Notes: generated from the sequence alone by a model not told the origin. Counted from the first letter of the stretch, positions 1 through 7,551 are shown. The stretch: 32,089 bases of DNA from Chloroflexota bacterium (GCA_016875995.1 VGOG01000016.1:1-32089); one strand, 5' to 3'. Program-made: numbers and translations.

Positions 1-532
1 TGGCCAAAGCCACGCTCAACTCGCGGCAAGTCGCCAGACTCCGGTCGCTGGTCAGGGGCTCACCCAGCATCACCGGCAGCAGGGTGAAGGTGCCCAACAC
101 CTGCTGGAGGAAGGGGAGCTGGATTTCCAGTGAGTGCTCGCCGTCGAACCCCACGCGGTTCAGCGTCACCTCCTGGCCCAGGGCCTCGACCAACCCGGCA
201 TCAACTTCCACCAGCCCCAACGGGGTCTCGTAGTAGCTCGCTTTGGTGACGGCGAAGCGGCCCAGGTATGGCTGGTGGAGAGGGGAGAGGACGGCCACGG
301 TGTCGAAAGCAGGGCCGTCCTCCAGTTGTTTATAGGCGTAGGCCGCTGTGGGGCCGGAATAGGCGTAGCCAGCGTGGGGGCTGATGAGCGCCTTCAACTT
401 CCCCTCCAGCTCTACCTTTTCGGCGTCCGCCAGATAGCTCTCCAGCGTCCGACGCAACGCATCGGGCTGGCCGGGATACCAACTGCCGGCGATAACAGAC
501 TGGCGGATACTTCCTGTTTTTACTTCTCTCAT
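1..532 (-). CDS. AmmeMemoRadiSam system protein B (Memo family), partial
   Basis: This gene is cut by the left edge; 177 codons are visible from the ATG at 532. The translation begins with a Memo-like block (IRQSVIAGSWYPG), followed by SPHAGYAYSGP near residue 50, LSPLHQP near 80 and GEHSLEIQLPFLQ near 130. These match the order of conserved blocks in the Memo/AmmeMemoRadiSam B family, a dioxygenase-like fold usually found with AMMECR1 and radical-SAM partners. The usual GPSHH motif reads SPLHQ here, so one conserved histidine is replaced. The ATG overlaps the gmk stop codon (ATGA), so the two genes are probably translationally coupled. The partner genes are not visible. The biochemical role of the family in bacteria is not firmly known. 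Confidence 0.85.
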   Translation of the reverse strand, partial: MREVKTGSIRQSVIAGSWYPGQPDALRRTLESYLADAEKVELEGKLKALISPHAGYAYSGPTAAYAYKQLEDGPAFDTVAVLSPLHQPYLGRFAVTKASYYETPLGLVEVDAGLVEALGQEVTLNRVGFDGEHSLEIQLPFLQQVLGTFTLLPVMLGEPLTSDRSLATCRELSVALA

Positions 533-1173
533 CGAACGCCTCCTTGCAATTCGATCTTTCGCTGTTTTACTTTGCACTTTTCGGCGGTAATGATAGCGGC
601 GATGGTCTTCACTGTATCATCGAGGTGACCATCGTGGTTAACTACCACGTAGTCAAACTCGTCCAGGCGCTTCATTTCCCCCCGAGCCGTGGCGATGCGC
701 CGCTCTAAGCCCTCGGCTGTCTCGGTCCTGCGCTTTTTAAGGCGGCGGATCAGCTCTTCCTCTGAGGAAGCGGTGAGGAAGATAAAGACGGCCTCGGGCA
801 CGAGACGGCGAATGGTGGCCGCACCCTGCACGTCTATACGCATGATGACGTCCTTGCCGCTCGCCAGGGCCTCCCGCACCTGCTTCCTGGGAATGCCCTT
901 GTGCTGGCCATAGACAATGGCGTGTTCCAGAAGTTCGTCTTTCTCCAGCATGGCGGTGAACTCCCGCTCGGAGATGAAATGATAATCCACCCCATCCACC
1001 TCGTTGGGCCTTCTGGGTCGGGTGGTGGCCGTGACCACGAAGTGAAAAGGATACCCCAGTTCCTCCATGCGCTTCAAAGTGGCGTCTTTGCCTACCCCTG
1101 AGGGGCCAGAGATAACGACCAGCAGAGGGTTAGGTTCGATGTGATAAGAGGTGTGTTCCGATGAGCTCGACAT
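529..1173 (-). CDS. gmk: Guanylate kinase
   Basis: The enzyme phosphorylates GMP to GDP with ATP in the cytoplasm. The sequence shows the P-loop GPSGVGKDA close to the N-terminus, then TTRPRRPNEVDGVDYHFIS, the GMP-binding block, then EHAIVYGQHKGIPRKQV and VIMRIDVQGA, all in family order. From the ATG at 1173 the protein is 214 aa, near the usual 200-210. The frame stays open upstream to an ATG at 1179 and a GTG at 1221, but the 1221 start lies inside a long palindromic repeat and its Shine-Dalgarno-like GGAG is too close. The ribosome site for 1173/1179 is weak, so the exact start is uncertain. It overlaps the Memo gene by 4 bases. Confidence 0.93.
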   Translation of the reverse strand: MSSSSEHTSYHIEPNPLLVVISGPSGVGKDATLKRMEELGYPFHFVVTATTRPRRPNEVDGVDYHFISEREFTAMLEKDELLEHAIVYGQHKGIPRKQVREALASGKDVIMRIDVQGAATIRRLVPEAVFIFLTASSEEELIRRLKKRRTETAEGLERRIATARGEMKRLDEFDYVVVNHDGHLDDTVKTIAAIITAEKCKVKQRKIELQGGVR

Positions 1174-1187
1174 TCCCATATCCAATA

Positions 1188-1279
1188 TCAGTACATCACA
1201 ATTGATGGCGAGGAGTTGCACTCCGAGCCCCCGTTCGGCAGTGCAACTGCCTCACATCGGTGGAATTGTGATCTACTGA
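1188..1279. repeat. 92-bp imperfect palindrome between gmk and fmdB
   Basis: The left end (1188-1203) and right end (1264-1279) are inverted copies matching at 15 of 16 bases. Inside, AGTTGCACT (1214-1222) pairs with AGTGCAACT (1240-1248), and CCGA pairs with TCGG around the centre. The outer ends resemble those of the palindrome at 12999-13093 (ATCTACTGA with AATT nearby), so both may belong to one family of mobile-looking palindromes with different cores. Confidence 0.8.
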
Positions 1280-1294
1280 ATATCTAAGTTCGAC

Positions 1295-1323
1295 TTGATT
1301 CCAGGAGCAATCTGAGCTATAAT
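1295..1323 (+). promoter_or_regulatory. Sigma-70 type promoter for the FmdB gene
   Basis: A -35 TTGATT (1295-1300) and a perfect -10 TATAAT (1318-1323) are separated by exactly 17 bases. Transcription should start near 1330 and give a leader of about 75 bases that contains the heptamer repeat. Confidence 0.8.
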
Positions 1324-1359
1324 TACAGACGATAATCAGCGAGTGATGATGGCCAACTC

Positions 1360-1388
1360 CTCGTTACTCATTCCCTCATTACTCGTTA
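1360..1388. repeat. Heptamer tandem repeat in the fmdB leader
   Basis: Seven-base units read CTCGTTA, CTCATTC, a single C, CTCATTA, CTCGTTA. The last two units pair with AGCGAGTGATG at 1338-1348, giving a possible leader hairpin. The array stays open in frame with the downstream gene, but a better start lies after it. Confidence 0.75.
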
Positions 1389-1405
1389 CTTTGGGAGGAA
1401 TGGCT

Positions 1406-1795
1406 TTGCCGATCTACGAGTATCGCTGCAATGAGTGTAGGCGGCGGGTAACCCTCTACTGGCGGAGCTTCTCGGAGATCGAGGAGACACTGCCCCGCTG
1501 TACATTCTGCGGCGGAGAGGACTTGACCCGCCTGGTCTCTCGCGTCGCTGTGCTCAGGTCGGAGGAGAGTCGCCTGGACGACCTGGCCGATCCCAGCAGC
1601 CTGGCGGGCCTGGATGAGAACGATCCCCAATCAATGGCTCGCTGGATGCGGAAGATGAGCCGGGAGATGGGCGAGGACCTGGGGCCGGAGTTCGATGAGG
1701 TCGTGGACAGGCTGGAGGCTGGGCAGAGTCCGGAGGAGATCGAGAAGGTTATGCCCGACCTGGGAGGCGACCTGGGTGCCGGGGACGAGTTCTAG
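1406..1795 (+). CDS. FmdB-family zinc ribbon protein
   Basis: This is a small putative regulatory or zinc-binding protein of the FmdB family. The N-terminus reads PIYEYRCNEC, and a second Cys pair (CTFC) lies about 25 residues later, forming the expected four-Cys zinc ribbon. The remainder is an acidic tail with a helical DDLADPSS...RWMRKMSREMGEDLGPEFDEVVDRLEAG segment, as in many longer family members. Family proteins typically start MPIYEYRC. Here the TTG at 1406 precedes PIYEY directly and has GGAGGA six bases upstream, whereas the ATG at 1400 abuts the Shine-Dalgarno. I therefore prefer TTG (129 aa); 1400 is the alternative. It is convergent with darA. No precise function is known. Confidence 0.85.
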   Translation: MPIYEYRCNECRRRVTLYWRSFSEIEETLPRCTFCGGEDLTRLVSRVAVLRSEESRLDDLADPSSLAGLDENDPQSMARWMRKMSREMGEDLGPEFDEVVDRLEAGQSPEEIEKVMPDLGGDLGAGDEF

Positions 1796-1857
1796 TTCTT
1801 GGTGCACAGCCAGTGGCGACGTGAGAGCCGCCTCCGCTGAGTTTCGCACCGAAAAAG

Positions 1858-2187
1858 CTAGAGCTTCTCGTAGCGCTCCACGTCAACCACGAAGACGGTA
1901 GCGCCGCCCACCTGCACCTCCACAGGAGTAGGTATATACAGTTCTCCTGCCTCCATCATGGGCGGTAAGGGGTTGACGTACTCGGTTCTGGTGTGGCAGT
2001 TCTCCTTGATCAGCCTCAGTACTTCGTCTACCTTATCATCCTCGGTGCCTACACAGATGGTTGTGTTCCCTGCCCGCAAGAAACCTCCGGTCGTGCTGAT
2101 CAACGTAGCCCGATGTCCTGCCCCTAGCAGGGCCTCGATCAATCCCCTGGCATCGTCACTGTTAACAATGCTCATGATCAGTTTCAT
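1858..2187 (-). CDS. darA: DarA/PstA-type cyclic-di-AMP receptor (PII-like, YaaQ)
   Basis: This is a 109-aa trimeric PII-like protein of the family that binds cyclic di-AMP in Firmicutes. The start MKLIMSIV, the TTGGFLRAGNTT loop and the long T-loop-like region ending in EVQVGGATVFVVDVERYEKL match the family. I chose the ATG at 2187 over an in-frame GTG at 2199 because the AGGGGGTGAGG ribosome site lies upstream of the ATG at workable spacing while GTG sits inside it. It is the last gene of a minus-strand cluster after tmk, the same neighbourhood as in Bacillus (tmk-yaaQ). Its downstream partner is unknown; ligand binding is inferred from the family. Confidence 0.9.
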   Translation of the reverse strand: MKLIMSIVNSDDARGLIEALLGAGHRATLISTTGGFLRAGNTTICVGTEDDKVDEVLRLIKENCHTRTEYVNPLPPMMEAGELYIPTPVEVQVGGATVFVVDVERYEKL

Positions 2188-2242
2188 CTCGTCCCTCACC
2201 CCCTTTAGCCACTACATCCGGCACTTGCACTGAGCCTGGCGA

Positions 2243-2320
2243 CAGGAAATCAGGGATCAGGGAATCAGGATCGGTTTCCCACCATCCTGATTTCCTGACT
2301 ACTCATTCCCTGATCGCTAG
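2243..2320. repeat. 7/8-mer repeat hairpin between tmk and darA
   Basis: One arm repeats ATCAGGG-like units (about 2249-2270); the other is an inverted series of CTGATTTC/CTGATCG-like units (about 2284-2320). The right arm encodes the last residues (AIRE) and the stop codon of tmk. It closely resembles the array at 28681-28752. Confidence 0.8.
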
Positions 2321-2944
2321 TTTTGCTTCCACTCTGGCCCTGATCAATACCTGAATAGCCTCCAAGGGTTGCGTAGCGTCAATCACCAGCCAGCGGTCTG
2401 GTTCCCTGGCCGCCATCTGCAGGTAACCCTCCCTCACCCGGCGGTGGAAGGCCGCCTCCTGTTGGTCCAGGCGGTTCCACTCTGTCTGGCCTGCCTCATG
2501 CGCGGCCAGCTTGCGCCGCAGCCCCTCCTCGACGTCAATATCCAGATAGACTGTCAGGTCCGGCTTCAACCCTGCGGTGGCCAGGGCGGTGATGGTATGC
2601 AGCATCTCCAGGCCCAGGCCGTGGCCGTAGCCCTGGTAGGCCAGGGTCGAATCGGCGTAGCGATCGCAGAGGACGATGCCGCCTCGCGCCAGGTGAGGGC
2701 GGATGACCTGATGGACGATTTGAGCCCGCGCCGCGGAGAAGAGCAGGGCCTCGCTGGCGGGCAGCATATCGGTGTTTTGGGGGTCGAGGAGGATGGCTCT
2801 GATTTGGTTGCCGATGATCGTCCCTCCTGGCTCACGGGTGGCCAGTACAGAGTAGTCCCTCTCCTCAAGATAATCTCTCAGCAGCTCTATCTGCGTCGTC
2901 TTGCCGCTGCCCTCAGGACCCTCAAAGGTTACGAACAAACTCAA
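2303..2944 (-). CDS. tmk: Thymidylate kinase
   Basis: The enzyme phosphorylates dTMP to dTDP for DNA synthesis. The 213-aa protein has the P-loop GPEGSGKT at residues 9-16, TREPGG near 37, the DRYADSTLAYQGYG block containing the DR(Y/F) motif near 93, and a basic LID-like stretch. The reading starts with TTG at 2944, preceded by AAAGGAAGAAG, and another TTG follows two codons later. The start lies nine bases after the R3H ATPase stop, indicating one transcript. The last four codons and the stop fall inside a tandem repeat, so the C-terminus has been redefined by it. Confidence 0.95.
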   Translation of the reverse strand: MSLFVTFEGPEGSGKTTQIELLRDYLEERDYSVLATREPGGTIIGNQIRAILLDPQNTDMLPASEALLFSAARAQIVHQVIRPHLARGGIVLCDRYADSTLAYQGYGHGLGLEMLHTITALATAGLKPDLTVYLDIDVEEGLRRKLAAHEAGQTEWNRLDQQEAAFHRRVREGYLQMAAREPDRWLVIDATQPLEAIQVLIRARVEAKLAIRE

Positions 2945-2953
2945 CTTCTTCCT

Positions 2954-4561
2954 TTACTCCCGATAAATCCTCACCCTCCGCCTGGGCTCCTTGCCATAGC
3001 TGTGGGAGACGAGGTTGGCCTGGCGGGCCATCTGGTGCTGGTGGCGACGGATGTAGGCATTCTGCGGGGAGAGGTTGACTGAGCCGGTACCAGCCAGCAC
3101 CTTTTGGATGGCCTCCTGGGCCTCACGCATCGCCAGGGCGAAGGGGTCCACCGCCTCCACTTCCAGGCCGAAGACATCCGCCAGACAACTCTGCATTTGC
3201 TTGATGGTGTTAGAGCGCAGGACGTAGATGGGGATGCCTCCCTCTTCTGCATCGGCAATGACCCGCGGGCGCTTGCGATAGTATGGCTTCAGCGTGATGA
3301 TCACCTCGGCCTTGTCCAGGTCATCTACCATGACCACGGGAAGATGCAGGCGGCTGGCAGCCTGCTCCAGGCGATTACGGGCTATGCCGTAGGGATAGAC
3401 GCGCAGGGCCGCCAGGGGGGCAGCGGGCTTGGATGGTGGCCGGATGGGCCCCTCTCCCAGACTGGGGGGAGGGAGCGTTGCCTCCTCGATTTGCACCTCC
3501 CCCTGCTCATCGCGATAACGGATTCCGGCTGGCAGAGAACGCCCTCTCAGGATAGCATCCACAGCCGCCGCTACATTATGATGCACTGCCAGGCACTGCC
3601 GATCCTGGATCTCCACCACCACATCGAAAGTGGGCGGGGCCTTGCGCTCCAGGATAGACTTCTGGGTACCCCGACGCCGCGCCTCCTCGTCGCTGAGGGT
3701 AACGCTCTGGATGCCGCCTACCAGGTCGGCCAGGGTGGGATTCATCATCAGGTTGTCCAGGGTGTTGCCGTGGGCCGTGGCGATGAGCTGCACTCCTCGC
3801 TCGGCGATGGTGCGAGCAGCGACCGCCTCCAGCTCCCTGCCGATCTCGTCAATGATGATCACCTCGGGCATGTGGTTCTCCACCGCTTCGATCATCACCT
3901 CGTGCTGGAGGGAGGGGGTGGCGACCTGCATGCGTCGCGCCCGGCCGATGGCCGGGTGAGGGATGTCGCCGTCGCCAGCGATCTCGTTGGAGGTATCAAC
4001 GATGACCACCCGCTTCTTCTCGGCCAGGACACGCGCCGTCTCCCGCAGCATGGTCGTCTTGCCCACCCCCGGCCGGCCCAGGAGAAGGATGCTCTTGCCG
4101 GACTCGATTATGTCTCGGATGATGTCAATGGTGCCGTAGACAGCTCGCCCCACGCGACAGGTGAGGCCCACGATGCCCCCCTTACGATTGCGGATGGCCG
4201 AGATGCGATGCAGAGTGCGCTCGATACCCGCCCGGTTATCGGCGTCGAACTCGCCGATGCGGGAGACCACGTGCTCGATCTCCTTCTCAGTGACCTCGTT
4301 CTCGCTGAGGGTGATTTCGTGGTTGACAAAACGCGCCTCTGGTTGACGTCCCAGGTCCAACACGATCTCCAGCAGGTCATCGCCATCGTTTGCCTGTTGA
4401 AGGACCCGCTCGATGTGGGGTGGCAGAACCGCTAGCAGTGCTTCCAGATCATCGGTTATTTTCAGTTGTTGCATAAGGTGATCGGGTGGTCGGGTGGTCA
4501 GGTAGTCGGGTGTAGGCTGTGCGTCAGAGATTGGCCAATTGGTCATTGGCTCATTGGTCAT
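2954..4561 (-). CDS. R3H-domain AAA ATPase (Ycf45/SpoIIIAA-like)
   Basis: This is a cytoplasmic ATPase joined to a single-stranded nucleic acid binding domain. From the ATG at 4561, Walker A is GRPGVGKT (162-169), Walker B VIIIDE (234-239), and a sensor-like ATAHG follows at 261-265. The C-terminal R3H motif RRHQH is at 505-509. This is the layout of the Ycf45 family found in cyanobacteria, chloroplasts and Chloroflexota; its cell role is not established. Residues 1-30 come from a tandem repeat and residues about 363-373 (LPPPSLGEG) from a C-rich palindrome. The ATG at 4561 overlaps the stop of the upstream gene (ATGA) and has AAGGA upstream. An internal ATG at 4474, without a ribosome site, would start at MQQLKITDD. 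Confidence 0.9.
   Translation of the reverse strand: MTNEPMTNWPISDAQPTPDYLTTRPPDHLMQQLKITDDLEALLAVLPPHIERVLQQANDGDDLLEIVLDLGRQPEARFVNHEITLSENEVTEKEIEHVVSRIGEFDADNRAGIERTLHRISAIRNRKGGIVGLTCRVGRAVYGTIDIIRDIIESGKSILLLGRPGVGKTTMLRETARVLAEKKRVVIVDTSNEIAGDGDIPHPAIGRARRMQVATPSLQHEVMIEAVENHMPEVIIIDEIGRELEAVAARTIAERGVQLIATAHGNTLDNLMMNPTLADLVGGIQSVTLSDEEARRRGTQKSILERKAPPTFDVVVEIQDRQCLAVHHNVAAAVDAILRGRSLPAGIRYRDEQGEVQIEEATLPPPSLGEGPIRPPSKPAAPLAALRVYPYGIARNRLEQAASRLHLPVVMVDDLDKAEVIITLKPYYRKRPRVIADAEEGGIPIYVLRSNTIKQMQSCLADVFGLEVEAVDPFALAMREAQEAIQKVLAGTGSVNLSPQNAYIRRHQHQMARQANLVSHSYGKEPRRRVRIYRE
3447..3474. repeat. C-rich/G-rich palindrome inside the R3H ATPase
   Basis: A run of CCCCTCTCCC is followed after a short loop by GGGGGGAGGG. 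In the coding strand it gives a Pro-rich then Gly-rich peptide in the linker between the ATPase core and the C-terminal part. It resembles the elements at 25480, 26919 and 27191. Confidence 0.65.
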
Positions 4562-4564
4562 TGG
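4478..4564. repeat. Octamer and heptamer arrays at the 5' end of the R3H ATPase gene
   Basis: Four 8-base units (GTGATCGG, GTGGTCGG, GTGGTCAG, GTAGTCGG) fill 4478-4509. Three TCATTGG heptamers lie at 4543-4549, 4551-4557 and 4558-4564. The heptamers, read on the minus strand as CCAATGA, supply the start codon, the overlapping stop of the upstream gene, and further in-frame Met codons. Confidence 0.85.
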
Positions 4565-5562
4565 ACATTTCCTTGTGTTTTCATCATTGGGGTGGCCGCC
4601 TCAACTCTCTTCTCCAGGGTTGGTACCAGCTTCAAGGCTGGCTCCTTGACCCGGACGGTGGTGTACTTGACCATCACGCATTGGCTGGCCAGGAGCTGGA
4701 AACCTTGGGCCTCGAGCGGAGCTCTCAGCCCCCCTTGATACCTTCGCAAACAGCAGTAGATGGGGCGAGGCGGATATTCCGCCAGGAGAGAAAGCGATTG
4801 CTCGACGAGCTCGTCGGCTCGCTCGTGGGCTTGAGGATGAAGGAGCATTTCCAACCAATGCCCGGTCTGTCCCTGGCGAATCCGCAGGCCGCCCATGATC
4901 TCCCTCTTATCCTCCAGCACGTAGCCCTCTCGCCTGACTTGCCTCAGCCATGGGCCAGGTGTAGCCTCCCACTTCCTTGCCGTGAAGTGCTCCGCTCGTT
5001 GCACCGGGCGGGGAGCGATGGCGGCATAAAGACCTTGCAATCCCCAGCTATCAGCGGGCCGTTGAGGGCGCAAGGTCCCGCGTTCAGGGTGCCGTAGAGA
5101 TGGAACTTGCATCAGGTGGAAGACATCTTCCTGAGTGTAGACACTGAAACCCACTTGCTGGAAGGCTTCGACTTCAGGCCCATCCTCAGGCAGGCGGGCG
5201 AAGATGCGATGGATACCCTGCTCCCCGGCCTCGAAGCACAGGTACTCTAACAGGCGATACCAGATGGCCCGGGCCTCTTCCGCCGCTGACAGGGAAGGGG
5301 TCAAGTAGACTACATCGGCTTCGCCGTCCTCCTTTCTCATGCGCACCTGGGCGAAGCCTGCCATCCGCTGGCTCTCTTCTGTCTCATCGCATACGTAGGT
5401 GAGGATTCCTGTACCCTGTAAGGGCAGGCATCCCACCAGAGCGGCCAAACATGGCCTATATGTTTGAGTTAATGCCTCCTCTAAGTCAAGCAACGTGCCC
5501 TGGTTTTGCAATTTGCTGACCAAGAGGAGATGGCGAACGTCAAAGGGTTTGATCAAACTCAC
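4558..5562 (-). CDS. GNAT-like acetyltransferase of unknown substrate
   Basis: This 334-aa soluble protein looks like two tandem GNAT-type halves. The first half has AGFAQVRMRK, a VVYLTPSL strand, and ARLPEDGPEVEAFQQVGFSVYTQEDVF near 145-165, a typical end of a GNAT fold. The second half, about 175-310, is weaker. I see no specific substrate signature. The start is GTG at 5562, with AGAGG very close; a TTG two codons later (5556) has better spacing. The gene heads the minus-strand cluster GNAT-ATPase-tmk-darA and overlaps the ATPase by 4 bases. The C-terminal residues KTQGNVQ enter the repeat. Confidence 0.6.
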   Translation of the reverse strand: MSLIKPFDVRHLLLVSKLQNQGTLLDLEEALTQTYRPCLAALVGCLPLQGTGILTYVCDETEESQRMAGFAQVRMRKEDGEADVVYLTPSLSAAEEARAIWYRLLEYLCFEAGEQGIHRIFARLPEDGPEVEAFQQVGFSVYTQEDVFHLMQVPSLRHPERGTLRPQRPADSWGLQGLYAAIAPRPVQRAEHFTARKWEATPGPWLRQVRREGYVLEDKREIMGGLRIRQGQTGHWLEMLLHPQAHERADELVEQSLSLLAEYPPRPIYCCLRRYQGGLRAPLEAQGFQLLASQCVMVKYTTVRVKEPALKLVPTLEKRVEAATPMMKTQGNVQ

Positions 5563-5612
5563 CTCTCAATGCCAATTTTCCCCGGCTTGAAAAGCCAATC
5601 CCGTCAGTTTAT

Positions 5613-5641
5613 ATTGTACTATCATTTAGCGCGATTGGCAA
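5613..5641 (-). promoter_or_regulatory. Promoter of the GNAT-ATPase-tmk-darA cluster
   Basis: On the minus strand a -35 TTGCCA (5641-5636) and a -10 TACAAT (5618-5613) are separated by 17 bases. It lies about 50 bases upstream of the GNAT start and back to back with the gntR promoter. Confidence 0.7.
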
Positions 5642-5660
5642 ATGCCCTTGTTGATCTGAT

Positions 5661-5689
5661 TTGCAGATTTGTTGATTTACTGGTACAAT
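5661..5689 (+). promoter_or_regulatory. Promoter of the gntR gene
   Basis: A -35 TTGCAG (5661-5666) and a -10 TACAAT (5684-5689) are spaced by 17 bases, with an extended TG upstream of the -10. The two divergent promoters are only about 20 bases apart, so one bound regulator could affect both. Confidence 0.65.
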
Positions 5690-5706
5690 TCGTTTGGAGA
5701 GCAGTC

Positions 5707-6114
5707 ATGACGATTCGGATTGACCGCAAGAGCGGGATTCCGGCTTACTTGCAAATAGTGGATCAAATCAAACATCTTATAGCCACAGGTAGACTTCAGC
5801 CTGGCGAACAGTTGCCCACCATTCGACAGTTGGCGGCGGATTTGGGAGTCAATCACAACACGGTTGCCCACGCCTACAAAGAGCTGAGTGGGGAGAGAGT
5901 CCTCTCCACACAACAAGGGCGAGGAACTTTCGTCTCTGAACAGTCCGAACAGTTGCCATTGGCCCAGATGCGCCGTGAGAGGCTGGGCTCTATATTCAGC
6001 AAGCCTTTTGTCGAGGCGCTTAGCCTGGGTTATTCGATGCAGGAGATCGAAGAGGCGGTGATCGAACAGTTGACTCGCTGGTGGGCCGAGACCCAGAGGC
6101 CAAACCCTGGCTAA
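5707..6114 (+). CDS. Short GntR-family transcriptional regulator (YtrA/YhcF type)
   Basis: This 135-aa DNA-binding protein has an N-terminal winged helix: IDRKSGIPAYLQIVDQI (about 5-21), then PGEQLPTIRQLAADLGVNHNTVAHAYKEL (about 36-64) and the wing GRGTFVSE (about 75-82). Only about 50 residues follow, mostly helical, so it lacks a ligand-binding or aminotransferase domain and belongs to the short YtrA-like class. These usually regulate adjacent ABC or envelope genes. The ATG at 5707 has GGAGA seven bases upstream. It is divergent from the GNAT-tmk cluster and followed after 45 bases by yvcK, so it may regulate one or both; the target is inferred. Confidence 0.88.
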   Translation: MTIRIDRKSGIPAYLQIVDQIKHLIATGRLQPGEQLPTIRQLAADLGVNHNTVAHAYKELSGERVLSTQQGRGTFVSEQSEQLPLAQMRRERLGSIFSKPFVEALSLGYSMQEIEEAVIEQLTRWWAETQRPNPG

Positions 6115-6159
6115 GCACGAGGAAAAAGGTCGTAGTGATAAAGGGGCAATGAACTGGGC

Positions 6160-7458
6160 ATGAAACTCTTTCCCCCAAAAATCTCTGGCTGGAGATGGCT
6201 CTATCCAGGCATGGGCGTGAAGCGGTGGCTGCTCTTGCTGATGCTGGGCATTACCTGCATTAGCCTGGGCTTCGCTTACCTCCTGGTCAACATCTATCGG
6301 CAACAACCTCTGCCGGCCGTTTTCTACTATCTAACCCTACAATTTGTTCCCCGCCTGGCACGGGCGGCTTTGTTCGGAGGGTTGGGCTTAGCTGCTGTAA
6401 TCATAGCCGTGGTGCAGTTGAGCCGCTCGCTGTTAGCGCCCTTCCTGCGGCCGGGCCAGGAGGTGGCGAAGGAGGTCTATCAGCATCGTCAGCGCGGCCG
6501 AGGCCCCAGGGTGGTGGTCATCGGCGGGGGGACGGGCCTCTCCACCCTGCTGCGGGGCTTGAAGGAATACACCGCCAACGTCACGGCCATTGTCACCGTG
6601 GCCGACGACGGCGGCAGTTCTGGCCGCCTGCGCCGCGAGCTGGGAGTGCTGCCCCCCGGCGACTTTCGCAACTGCATCGCCGCCCTGGCCGACGCCGAGT
6701 CCCTGACCACCCAGCTCTTCCAATACCGCTTCGGCGGGGGAGATAGCCTCGACGGCCACAACTTCGGCAATCTGTTCATCGCGGCCATGGCCAACGTAAC
6801 GGGCAGCTTTGAGCGCGCCATCCTCGAGTCGGGCCGGGTGCTGGCCGTGCAGGGGCGCATCCTGCCCTCCACCTTGAGCAATGTCACCCTCTGCGCCGAC
6901 CTGCGGGGCGAGGACCAGGCCGCAGGCGCTCTTAGCCGGGTGGAGGGCGAGTCCTCCATCACCGCGGCCGAGCTACCTATCGAGCGCGTTTTCTTGCTGC
7001 CTGACAAAGTGCGGGCCTATCCGGAGACTCTGCGAGCCATCCTGGAAGCGGATCTCATCGTGGCCGGGCCAGGCAGTCTCTTCACCAGTGTGCTGCCCAA
7101 TCTCCTGGTGGAGGACATCGCTAAGGCTATCCGCGCCTCCCGGGCGGCGAAAATATACGTGTGCAACGTGGCCACCCAGAGAGGTGAGACCGACGGTTTC
7201 AGCGTTGGAGATCACGTAGCGGCTCTACAGCGCCACGTGGGGCGCGATGTATTTCAACACGTGTTAGCGAACGATAACTTCAATGTCAAACTCGATCCCC
7301 ACTCAGCCACGGAATTGGTATCTTTGGACTACCAGGCCGATGGAGGCTATCAGGTTGTGTCGGCGGACGTGATTGATCCCCACAAGCCCTGGTGGCACGA
7401 CCCCCAAAAATTGGCCCGCAATTTAATGAGCTTTTACTATTCTCAGCGAGGGAGCTGA
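6160..7458 (+). CDS. yvcK: YvcK/CofD-family protein with N-terminal membrane anchors
   Basis: YvcK-type proteins bind UDP-sugars and influence carbon flow to peptidoglycan and gluconeogenic growth. The 432-aa protein has two hydrophobic segments, about 23-45 and 69-92, before the conserved domain. That domain starts at 117 with VVVIGGGTGLSTLLRGLK, then VTVADDGGSSGRLRRELG (about 146-163), PPGDFRNC, DGHNFGNLFIAAM, and AGPGSLFTSVLPNLLV. The soluble Bacillus protein lacks such an anchor, so this form is probably at the membrane. The ribosome site at the ATG 6160 is weak. Downstream pgk and tpiA make a central-carbon neighbourhood. Confidence 0.92.
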   Translation: MKLFPPKISGWRWLYPGMGVKRWLLLLMLGITCISLGFAYLLVNIYRQQPLPAVFYYLTLQFVPRLARAALFGGLGLAAVIIAVVQLSRSLLAPFLRPGQEVAKEVYQHRQRGRGPRVVVIGGGTGLSTLLRGLKEYTANVTAIVTVADDGGSSGRLRRELGVLPPGDFRNCIAALADAESLTTQLFQYRFGGGDSLDGHNFGNLFIAAMANVTGSFERAILESGRVLAVQGRILPSTLSNVTLCADLRGEDQAAGALSRVEGESSITAAELPIERVFLLPDKVRAYPETLRAILEADLIVAGPGSLFTSVLPNLLVEDIAKAIRASRAAKIYVCNVATQRGETDGFSVGDHVAALQRHVGRDVFQHVLANDNFNVKLDPHSATELVSLDYQADGGYQVVSADVIDPHKPWWHDPQKLARNLMSFYYSQRGS

Positions 7459-7551
7459 AAAGAGGCAACAACGGAACGAGAGAAAGGGGGCCAAGAGCGA
7501 GTTTGCTACTTGCCCCTAGCGCTGGATGATACTATTTCCGGGAGGAAGCAA

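Noticed and set aside
1801-1851. Terminator between the convergent fmdB and darA genes
   Set aside because: Only a weak GGTGC/GCACC pairing is visible, with no T-run. A stretch resembling half of the 53-bp palindrome (AGCCGCCTCCGCT) is present but too short to call a copy.
3104-4435. A 443-codon open frame on the plus strand
   Set aside because: It lies wholly antisense to the R3H ATPase, has no recognisable motifs and an odd His/Gln/Asp-rich composition typical of the complement of GC-rich coding DNA.
7459-7551. Promoter for pgk
   Set aside because: TTGCTA and TACTAT-like hexamers occur but with spacings of 14 or 19-21 bases, not convincing.
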